30,546 nt of DNA. Source: CAZMSQ01 sp964569025. GTDB taxonomy: Bacteria > Bacteroidota > Bacteroidia > Chitinophagales > Saprospiraceae. The notes under the pieces are model-generated. The model ran no database searches. It worked only from the letters and a program-made list of their open reading frames with translations, and was not told the DNA's origin. The DNA is taken from positions 1-30,546 of the forward strand of contig CAZMSQ010000028.1 in the NCBI GenBank assembly GCA_964569025.1. The letters are read 5' to 3'. This document shows, piece by piece, positions 7,174 to 13,781 of this stretch; the stretch's first letter is position 1, and the number at the start of each line of letters is the position of its first letter. The position numbers and the translations under genes are program-made.

Positions 7174-9567
7174 ATGATACCCGAACCGATGCCCGCCTTT
7201 TTGAATCCCTTTGCCCAAGTCTTAGTTTCCTTGTTTCTGATATCCAGCCTATTGTTCATGGCAGAGCCAGCATGGACAGTTGATACGGTCTATCATACCC
7301 TCTCAGGACTGGTCACAGACAGCCAAAGCGGCGAGCCGTTGCCGGGAGCGAATGTGTACCCGGTTGCTAATCCTTCAATAGGGACTCTGACTGATACAGA
7401 TGGCTCCTTTGAGTTGTCACTCCCGGAAGGGAAGCACGCGCTTATGTTTTCATATCTCGGATACCGCGAAGTGACGCTGGAGGTCATTCTCCTTTCAGAT
7501 ACCTCACTCATCATCAGACTGGAGCAAGGTGTTACCATGAAAGAGGTTGTCGTTTCTTCATCTCTTGAAGAGGCTATGGATTCCGACAGTCAGATGGGTC
7601 GATTGACCCTCACCGCAAGACAGATTTCCGAGCTGCCGGTCTTGATGGGTGAAGTCGACCTACTCAAGGCCCTGCAGTTACTCCCGGGCGTCATGTCATC
7701 AGCTGAAGGAAATTCGGGGTTTTCTGTCCGTGGGGGAGGTGCCGACCAGAATTTGGTGCTGCTGGATGAGGCTGTTGTTTACAACACGGGCCATTTGCTT
7801 GGGTTTTTCTCAGTTTTCCACGGCGATGCCATTGACAGGGCTACGCTCTACAAAGGGGGTATGCCTGCAAGGTTCGGTGGTCGCCTGTCGTCAGTGGTTG
7901 ATATCCGAACCCGTGATGGCAACTCCAGAAACCTCTCTATGACCGGTGGAATAGGTTTGCTCGCTTCGCGTCTGACCCTTGAAGGGCCAGTATTCGACGA
8001 CCGCACCACGTTTCTGGTATCCGGGAGGAGAACCTACGCCTTTGATTTGGCACAGCCGTTTTTGAAGGGAACGGCCGTTGAAGGGACCAATTATTTTTTC
8101 CACGATGTCAATGCGAAAGTCAGCCACCGAATTTCTCGCCGGAATCGGTTACGGGCCAGTTTCTTTTCAGGTCGTGATGTTCTTGATTTTGTTTCAGAGG
8201 CCCGAGGGTTTTCAGCCAGAATCCCCTACGGCAATACCACCGGCTCGCTGAGGTGGGATTCTCAGTTGAGCGACCATCTGTTTTTGAAGGTCAGTGGTGT
8301 ATACACCAATTATTCATTTTCGGTTGATGGCAGACAAGCTGATTTTTCTGCCCGTCTCCGCTCCGGTGTGCGTAATCTCAGTGTGAAAACAGACATAGCC
8401 CATCAGTCGGGAGGTGTCCATGAGTGGAGGGCCGGGGCAGAGCTCACAGCGCACACACTGACTCCGGACATTGCCGAGGCAGTTTCCGGTGATCAGGTAT
8501 TTACCAACGATCTGGTGCCGAAGTATGCCCGTGAGGCTTCAATATACGTTGAAGATGAAATCAATCCCTCTCGCAAATGGCAGATTCTCGCAGGACTGAG
8601 AGCCACCTGGTTTGCGCATGTTGGGCCCTACCCATCACCTGATGGTGGGTCAGAGGTGCCACAGGGAAGCGTACTGAAATCCTTCGCAGGCCTTGATCCG
8701 CGCTTGTCTATGCGCCATCAGCTCTCTTCGACTACCTCCATCAAGGCCTCTGCAGCGCTCGTCTGGCAATATCTTCATCTTGTCAGCAATTCTACCAACA
8801 CCCTCCCTTTCGATGTCTGGGTGCCAAGCTCAAGACTCGTTGACCCACAGCGCGGTATGCAGTATGCGATCGGGGCCTTTTACACCTCAAGCAATGGTAA
8901 TTGGGAGGCTTCCGCAGAGCTGTATTATCGCGATTTATTCAATCAACTGGATTATCGTGAAAATTATGTGAATGACCCTACGGTCGAGGTAGAGCAAAAT
9001 TTTGTGTCGGGACGGGGCCGGGCATATGGAGCAGAACTCTTGCTCAGGAAGCGTACCGGGGATCTGACAGGCTGGATGGCTTATACCTATTCGCGATCTG
9101 TGCGGTGGTTTGAGGAGATTGAGAATGGACGGGTGTTTCCCTCTGTCTTCGACCGGCCCCACGATCTGTCTCTCGTCCTGAATTATCAGGCAGGGGAGAA
9201 GTGGCGGCTCGGCTTTGTATTCGTATACGGATCCGGCAGACCCTTTACGCCTGTGAAAAACCTGTACCTGATCGAACAAAACCTGACGGTCAACTACGGC
9301 CCCAGAAACAGCTCAAGACTCAATCATTATCACCGTGCTGATCTGTCTGCCACATGGACTCCAAGGCCGAAATCCGAAGCCCCGTTTTCAAGCAGCTGGA
9401 CATTCTCCATCTATAACCTCTACAGCAGGCAAAATCCGCTGTTTTTCTACACAGCCTTCGAAACAAACCTCGCTGCAGGTACTGCAACCGCCAGTGCATA
9501 CAAGGTTTCTCTTTTTCCTATCATCCCATCTGTTACCTGGAATTTTACCTGGAATCAATCCCGATGA
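7174..9567 (+). CDS. TonB-dependent receptor with CarboxypepD_reg-like domain
   Basis: An outer-membrane active transporter. The frame is open from a GTG at 7132 (811 residues), but the ATG at 7174 or 7189 places a signal peptide (hydrophobic LVSLFLISSLLFM) at a normal distance from the N-terminus, so 7174 is preferred. In order: a carboxypeptidase-regulatory-like beta domain (GLVTDSQSGEPLPGANVYP to about 85 residues later), a plug domain with ALQLLPGV and FSVRGGGADQNLVLLDEAVV then YKGGMPARFGGRLSSVVDI, and a ~550-residue beta barrel ending in an aromatic-rich strand (VTWNFTWNQ). It overlaps the DUF4249 lipoprotein gene by 4 bases (ATGA), the usual arrangement for this receptor-lipoprotein pair. 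Substrate unknown; no SusD homologue is present. Confidence 0.92.
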   Translation: MIPEPMPAFLNPFAQVLVSLFLISSLLFMAEPAWTVDTVYHTLSGLVTDSQSGEPLPGANVYPVANPSIGTLTDTDGSFELSLPEGKHALMFSYLGYREVTLEVILLSDTSLIIRLEQGVTMKEVVVSSSLEEAMDSDSQMGRLTLTARQISELPVLMGEVDLLKALQLLPGVMSSAEGNSGFSVRGGGADQNLVLLDEAVVYNTGHLLGFFSVFHGDAIDRATLYKGGMPARFGGRLSSVVDIRTRDGNSRNLSMTGGIGLLASRLTLEGPVFDDRTTFLVSGRRTYAFDLAQPFLKGTAVEGTNYFFHDVNAKVSHRISRRNRLRASFFSGRDVLDFVSEARGFSARIPYGNTTGSLRWDSQLSDHLFLKVSGVYTNYSFSVDGRQADFSARLRSGVRNLSVKTDIAHQSGGVHEWRAGAELTAHTLTPDIAEAVSGDQVFTNDLVPKYAREASIYVEDEINPSRKWQILAGLRATWFAHVGPYPSPDGGSEVPQGSVLKSFAGLDPRLSMRHQLSSTTSIKASAALVWQYLHLVSNSTNTLPFDVWVPSSRLVDPQRGMQYAIGAFYTSSNGNWEASAELYYRDLFNQLDYRENYVNDPTVEVEQNFVSGRGRAYGAELLLRKRTGDLTGWMAYTYSRSVRWFEEIENGRVFPSVFDRPHDLSLVLNYQAGEKWRLGFVFVYGSGRPFTPVKNLYLIEQNLTVNYGPRNSSRLNHYHRADLSATWTPRPKSEAPFSSSWTFSIYNLYSRQNPLFFYTAFETNLAAGTATASAYKVSLFPIIPSVTWNFTWNQSR

Positions 9568-10505
9568 AGCAAGTTTCTGCCATTCTCACGGCCTATTTGG
9601 GTATCCTTTCATTGCTGCTTTTCACAGGGTGTGAGCAACCTTTTCTGCCCGAAACAGACGATGCATTTCCTGACCTTGTCGTCGAAGGCTACATCGAAGC
9701 TGGTCCGGATGCCCGTCCGCCATATGTCATCCTCACCCGGACCCAGCCGTTTTATGGAGTATTTGATTCGGAATCTCTGAATGGCTTATTTGTACACGAT
9801 GCAAGGGTAGAGGTGAAAAGCCAGAATGCCACCTTCGTGCTGCAGGAAGTGTGCCTGACAGACCTAAACCCTGAAATTGCCCAATTACTGCTCAGCCAGT
9901 TTGGCATTGCGGAAGATTCCATTGCGGTCGATTTCTGCATTTACACAGATTTGTCACTGGCATTGAAAGGGGAGATAGGGCTGACCTATGATCTATTCAT
10001 AGAGGCTGAAGGCCGGGTGCTGAGCGCCCGAACGATCATACCTGAGCATGTGCCGATCGACTCTTTCCGGTTTGTATCACCATCTGCGTCTGCACCGGAC
10101 AGCCTGAAAGAACTGCGTGGCTGGTTGACCGATCCGGCAGGACAGCCAAATTATTACCGGTTTATGACGCGGGTCGGGAAAGCCCCCTGGTATCCCGGAT
10201 TGAATTCAGTGGTGAATGACCGGTTTTTTGATGGTGGCAGTTTTGAATTCCCAATCCCGAAAGGGGAGCCCATTGGCGCAGATATTGACCCCGCCACATT
10301 CGGTTTATTTACCTTGAAAGACACTCTTGAAGTCCGATGGCTTTCCATTGATGAGCAACAGTATGATTTCTGGAACACCCTTGAGTTTAACACGATTAAT
10401 CAGGGACCATTCTCCAGCTATACTCGGATAGACGGCAATATTGAAGGTGGACTTGGTGTATGGGGAGGGATGTCTGTCAGCTCGTATCAACTGATCGTTG
10501 AATAA
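9564..10505 (+). CDS. DUF4249 domain lipoprotein
   Basis: A 313-residue protein with a lipoprotein signal: hydrophobic LGILSLLLF followed by lipobox LFTGC, with C23 as the lipidated residue. The mature part begins with the typical DUF4249 pattern (LVVEGYIEAG ... PPYVILTRTQPFYG) and contains the immunoglobulin-like beta-rich pattern of the family, ending in YQLIVE. DUF4249 proteins are almost always encoded directly after a TonB-dependent receptor in Bacteroidota and are thought to act as surface-associated partners; the ligand is unknown. Its start codon overlaps the receptor stop codon (ATGA at 9564-9567), pointing to translational coupling. It ends 21 bases before the convergent START-like gene, with no evident terminator. 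Confidence 0.9.
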   Translation: MKQVSAILTAYLGILSLLLFTGCEQPFLPETDDAFPDLVVEGYIEAGPDARPPYVILTRTQPFYGVFDSESLNGLFVHDARVEVKSQNATFVLQEVCLTDLNPEIAQLLLSQFGIAEDSIAVDFCIYTDLSLALKGEIGLTYDLFIEAEGRVLSARTIIPEHVPIDSFRFVSPSASAPDSLKELRGWLTDPAGQPNYYRFMTRVGKAPWYPGLNSVVNDRFFDGGSFEFPIPKGEPIGADIDPATFGLFTLKDTLEVRWLSIDEQQYDFWNTLEFNTINQGPFSSYTRIDGNIEGGLGVWGGMSVSSYQLIVE

Positions 10506-10526
10506 AGTGAGAGAGAATGGTACCAA

Positions 10527-10907
10527 TCATCCGCCCGTTTCCCGGGCCAGGATGTTCATCTGGTTCTGCCACAGTTGACGTTGGTCCTCAACTTCATCTG
10601 AGTCGCAAAAATCGGTAATGATAAGAATCGTTTCTCCGGTCACTGGCGAAGTTGAAATCTGAAATTCGAGATACTCATTCTCGTCTGCAGCATCTTCCCA
10701 TCGGAAACGAAGGCGCTCCTCCTCGACATCTTCAATTAACTCAGCATATTCGCTCGAACCTTTCCATGAAAACTCGTACTGATCTCCGATGATGTCTACC
10801 TCGTCACAAAACCATCTGATGAGGCAAGAAGGGGTGGTCAGAAATTGATAGAGAATGGTCGGCGAAGCCTTGAATAAAAACTCCATCGAAAAGGAAACTC
10901 TGTCCAT
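10527..10907 (-). CDS. START-like domain protein (SRPBCC/AHSA1 type)
   Basis: A 126-residue single-domain soluble protein. The sequence shows the START-like pattern found across Bacteroidota: an N-terminal strand FSMEFLFKASPTILYQFL, then LTTPSCLIRWFCDEV, a central YEFSWKGSSEYAELIE, and a C-terminal helix ending WQNQMNILARETGG. It is strongly acidic. Members of the fold bind hydrophobic ligands or assist chaperones; this subgroup is uncharacterised. It is transcribed toward the DUF4249 gene and away from the sigma-factor gene. A weak -7-like TATGTTTT lies on the minus strand at 10941-10948. Confidence 0.85.
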   Translation of the reverse strand: MDRVSFSMEFLFKASPTILYQFLTTPSCLIRWFCDEVDIIGDQYEFSWKGSSEYAELIEDVEEERLRFRWEDAADENEYLEFQISTSPVTGETILIITDFCDSDEVEDQRQLWQNQMNILARETGG

Positions 10908-11056
10908 AGGTCTCGAAATTGGCGATCAGCTGCACATCAGAAAACATATTGCGAATGGCTGAATTTGGAAAATTAAAACTTTTTTCGCAATAAAGAATAA
11001 AAAAATGATTTCTCCAAATCCGCGAATCACCAATCAGGAATAGATCTGTCCGCGCT

Positions 11057-11088
11057 CTTGACTTATTTTTTTGAAACCCGTATTTTTG
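11057..11088 (+). promoter_or_regulatory. Bacteroidota-type promoter for sigma factor gene
   Basis: CTTG at 11057-11060 and TATTTTTG at 11081-11088 are separated by 20 bases, matching the -33/-7 (TTTG, TAnnTTTG) consensus. It lies in the 358-base intergenic region 10908-11265, which otherwise holds the small leader ORF and an 11-bp palindrome (GAACATTGTTC, 11225-11235). Transcription would start near 11095, giving a leader of about 170 bases before the sigma-factor ATG. Confidence 0.5.
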
Positions 11089-11106
11089 GTGTCAGAAAGC
11101 GTAAGA

Positions 11107-11226
11107 ATGAATCGGATCCATTTGACGAATAACACATCGCCCAAGAAACATTTTTTTCTCAAATTTTTCCCTCTGTTTCGCAAGTTTCTAAACCCTTCAG
11201 CCATTCTGGCATTTCATTTGAATTGA
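11107..11226 (+). CDS. Possible 39-residue leader ORF upstream of sigma factor
   Basis: ATG at 11107 opens a 39-codon frame ending at TGA 11224-11226, 39 bases before the sigma-factor ATG and about 12 bases after the predicted transcription start. The peptide is Phe- and Lys/Arg-containing (KKHFFLKFFPLFRKFL in the middle; seven Phe in total). It could be a leader peptide that affects sigma-factor expression, but AT-rich DNA readily yields Phe codons and no ribosome binding site is visible. Low confidence. Confidence 0.2.
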   Translation: MNRIHLTNNTSPKKHFFLKFFPLFRKFLNPSAILAFHLN

Positions 11227-11265
11227 ACATTGTTCAGCTCCTCTTTGCTTGTTAAAAAATAATAC

Positions 11266-12135
11266 ATGAGACAACTTAAGATTACAAAGTCCATTACCAA
11301 CAGAGAGAGCCAGTCTCTCGAAAAGTACTTGCAAGAAATCGGCAAGGTTGATTTGCTAACCCCGGAAGAGGAGGTCGATCTCGCCAAGCGAATCAAGCAG
11401 GGTGACCAGATCGCCCTAGAAAAGCTCACCAAGGCAAATCTGCGCTTTGTGGTCTCGGTTGCCAAGCAATACCAAAATCAGGGTCTCTCACTGAGCGACC
11501 TGATTAACGAGGGCAACCTCGGTTTGATTAAAGCTGCACAACGATTCGATGAGACCCGCGGGTTCAAGTTTATCTCCTACGCCGTCTGGTGGATTCGCCA
11601 GTCCATCCTACAGGCCCTCGCCGAGCAGTCCCGGATTGTACGTCTCCCCTTAAACAAAGTAGGGTCACTGAATAAAATTAATAAGGCATTCTCAGAACTT
11701 GAACAAGAATTCGAGCGCGAACCCTCTCCCGAGGAATTGGCAAACACCCTGGAAATCCCGACTGAAGAAGTGGAAACCACCCTCGGAGTGGCAGCAAGGC
11801 ATGTCTCCGTCGATGCACCATTTGTGGAGGGTGAAGATAACTCCCTGCTCGATGTCCTCGAAAATAATACCACTCCCGATACCGATGAAAATCTGGACTA
11901 CAAGGAGTCCCTTCGTCGTGAAATCGACCGCTCACTCAGCACCCTGACGGAGCGGCAGTGTGATGTCATTAAGTTGTACTTCGGAATTGGGGTGGAGCAT
12001 GCCATGTCACTCGAAGACATTGGTGAAAAATTTGGTCTGACTCGCGAACGGGTAAGGCAGATTAAAGACAAAGCAATCAATAAACTCCGGAATACGACGA
12101 GAAGCAAATTGCTCAAATCCTATCTCGGTGCATAA
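11266..12135 (+). CDS. rpoD: Primary sigma-70 factor (RpoD/SigA)
   Basis: A 289-residue housekeeping sigma factor, the short form usual for Bacteroidota, without region 1.1. Region 1.2 begins at MRQLKITKSITNRES and SLEKYLQEIGKVDLLTPEEE; region 2 includes the core-binding LRFVVSVAKQYQNQGLSLSD and the -10-recognition segment GFKFISYAVWWIRQSI; region 3 covers about residues 130-205; region 4 carries TLTERQCDVIKLYFGIG and the -35-binding helix LTRERVRQIKDKAI. It directs RNA polymerase to the TTTG/TAnnTTTG promoters seen across this window. ATG at 11266 gives the conserved family N-terminus. A rho-independent terminator follows at 12143, so it is probably monocistronic. Confidence 0.96.
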   Translation: MRQLKITKSITNRESQSLEKYLQEIGKVDLLTPEEEVDLAKRIKQGDQIALEKLTKANLRFVVSVAKQYQNQGLSLSDLINEGNLGLIKAAQRFDETRGFKFISYAVWWIRQSILQALAEQSRIVRLPLNKVGSLNKINKAFSELEQEFEREPSPEELANTLEIPTEEVETTLGVAARHVSVDAPFVEGEDNSLLDVLENNTTPDTDENLDYKESLRREIDRSLSTLTERQCDVIKLYFGIGVEHAMSLEDIGEKFGLTRERVRQIKDKAINKLRNTTRSKLLKSYLGA

Positions 12136-12142
12136 ATCTCAT

Positions 12143-12165
12143 ATCCCGCTTCGGCGGGATTTTTT
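12143..12165 (+). terminator. Rho-independent terminator after rpoD
   Basis: A 7-bp perfect stem ATCCCGC (12143-12149) / GCGGGAT (12154-12160) with a stable TTCG tetraloop, followed by TTTTT. It starts 7 bases after the sigma-factor stop. Confidence 0.9.
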
Positions 12166-12207
12166 ATTTTACCCCGGCAATAAATTCTGATACGCAAAAC
12201 ACTTCCT

Positions 12208-13692
12208 ATGGCTCATCCTGATTCTACTGACAGGTCTTTTGCAGAGAATGCACTTTCTTCCTGGCGAGAACAGGAAAAAAAAGCGGTGCAACTCCTAAAG
12301 GTCGCCGGCGATCTTCGGTTTGACCGCTCTACAGAGTTGGTCATCTTCCGCCACGATGTCTATGACTGCCGTCCCAGTAAATTGCTCAATACGCATCTCG
12401 TTGCAGCGCGGAAATATGTTGGAAAAGCCATCCCGATTGATCTGACGCTTTTCCTTGCAGAGGGCATCCTTGGGATGGTTAACCTGCCTCCGGCCAAAAT
12501 TGACGTTGGCAAGCTGGCCATGGAGTGGATTGAGGAAGGATATTCTGATGACCGCCTGCATGAGTTTCTGAACGCTAAGCTTTCCGTCACACTTCAAGCC
12601 GGCCAACAGCCTGATGCTGAAGGACGGGATGTGGTCCTGTACGGTTTTGGAAGGATTGGCCGGCTTGTTGCTCGCCGCATTATCGCGACCACAGGCAGCG
12701 GTGACCAGTTGCGGTTGAAAGCGATTGTACTTCGTCCGAAAATGAAGGACCGTCAGGCCGAAGCCCACAAGCGTGCTGCTCTCCTTCAGGACGATTCAAT
12801 ACACGGCGCCTTTCACGGGACGGTCGAGGTTTCAGATAGTGGGTCTCATCTGCTCATCAACGGCAACCCTGTCCACCTGATTTTTGCCGGCTCCCCCTCA
12901 GAAATTGATTACACCCAATATGGCATTCGTAATGCACTCCTGATTGACAATACCGGCGTGTGGCGGGACAATGAGTCGCTGCAGATTCACAAAAGGCCGG
13001 GAATCTCTCAGGTGCTCCTGACTGCCCCGGGCAAGGGCATTCCGAATATTGTCTACGGGGTCAACCAGGAAGACCTCCGGGCCTCACCCACTCACGATAT
13101 CTTCTGTGCAGCTTCCTGCACCACCAATGCCATTGTGCCAATTCTCAAAGTCATTGATGCGCAGTACGGTATAGAAAAGGGACACATCGAAACGGTTCAT
13201 TCTTATACGTCCGATCAAAACCTGTTGGACAATTTCCACAAAAAACCACGCCGCGGTCGCGCCGCGGCCATCAATATGGTGTTGACTTCAACAGGGGCCG
13301 CCAGCGCTGTGGCCAAGGTCCTTCCCGGGCTTGCAGGCAAGCTGACCGGTAATGCAGTGAGGGTTCCGACGCCGAATGTGTCTCTAGCAATTATGAACCT
13401 GTCAGTCCGAAAAGCAACCTCAGTTGATGACCTCAATGAGTCACTGCGTCGGGCAGCACTTTATGGTGATCTGGTCGAACAAATTCATTTTTCCACTTCT
13501 GATGAGTATGTATCAAGCCATGCTGTTGGTATGACAACTACCTCTGTGCTTGATGCGCCTTCGACGATTGTTTCCAATGACGGAAAAACAATCACACTCT
13601 ACGCTTGGTATGACAATGAGTTTGGGTATACGTGTCAGGTAGTTCGCCTGGCAAAATTTGCAGCCAATGTCAGAAGGTTCAGTTACTATTAA
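12208..13692 (+). CDS. Glyceraldehyde-3-phosphate dehydrogenase, long form with N-terminal extension
   Basis: A 494-residue GAPDH homologue. About 140 N-terminal residues precede the Rossmann fold, which starts at VVLYGFGRIGR (G146, G148, G151). The catalytic site is ASCTTN with C304, and the expected HSYTSDQNLLDN, NMVLTSTGAASAV, RVPTPN and AWYDNEFGYTCQV segments follow. It therefore keeps catalytic residues but belongs to the ~480-residue branch known in Bacteroidota and some Proteobacteria. At the end of the second beta strand, where NAD-dependent GAPDHs have Asp, it reads AIVLRPK (R176), which suggests NADP(H) preference and possibly a gluconeogenic role (inference). The window has a second, standard gap gene at 23618. 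It follows the rpoD terminator; no clear promoter is seen in the 40 bases before it. It ends at a bidirectional terminator. Confidence 0.92.
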   Translation: MAHPDSTDRSFAENALSSWREQEKKAVQLLKVAGDLRFDRSTELVIFRHDVYDCRPSKLLNTHLVAARKYVGKAIPIDLTLFLAEGILGMVNLPPAKIDVGKLAMEWIEEGYSDDRLHEFLNAKLSVTLQAGQQPDAEGRDVVLYGFGRIGRLVARRIIATTGSGDQLRLKAIVLRPKMKDRQAEAHKRAALLQDDSIHGAFHGTVEVSDSGSHLLINGNPVHLIFAGSPSEIDYTQYGIRNALLIDNTGVWRDNESLQIHKRPGISQVLLTAPGKGIPNIVYGVNQEDLRASPTHDIFCAASCTTNAIVPILKVIDAQYGIEKGHIETVHSYTSDQNLLDNFHKKPRRGRAAAINMVLTSTGAASAVAKVLPGLAGKLTGNAVRVPTPNVSLAIMNLSVRKATSVDDLNESLRRAALYGDLVEQIHFSTSDEYVSSHAVGMTTTSVLDAPSTIVSNDGKTITLYAWYDNEFGYTCQVVRLAKFAANVRRFSYY

Positions 13693-13720
13693 ATCAATAT
13701 CTCATTGCTGAATTTATTCC

Positions 13721-13764
13721 ATAAAAAAAGCCTGCTGCACTTGCGTGCAGCAGGCTTTTTTTAT
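13721..13764. terminator. Bidirectional rho-independent terminator
   Basis: A perfect 20-bp stem (13721-13740 / 13745-13764) with a 4-base TTGC loop. The GC-rich core GCCTGCTGCAC is flanked by seven A on the left and seven T on the right, so it can stop transcription from both the long-form GAPDH gene (plus) and the T9SS cargo gene (minus). Confidence 0.93.
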
Positions 13765-13781
13765 GGAGAGACCCAGCATGA

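Noticed and set aside
12295..12768. 157-codon open frame on the minus strand inside the long GAPDH gene
   Set aside because: Fully antisense to a convincing GAPDH; composition is not protein-like.
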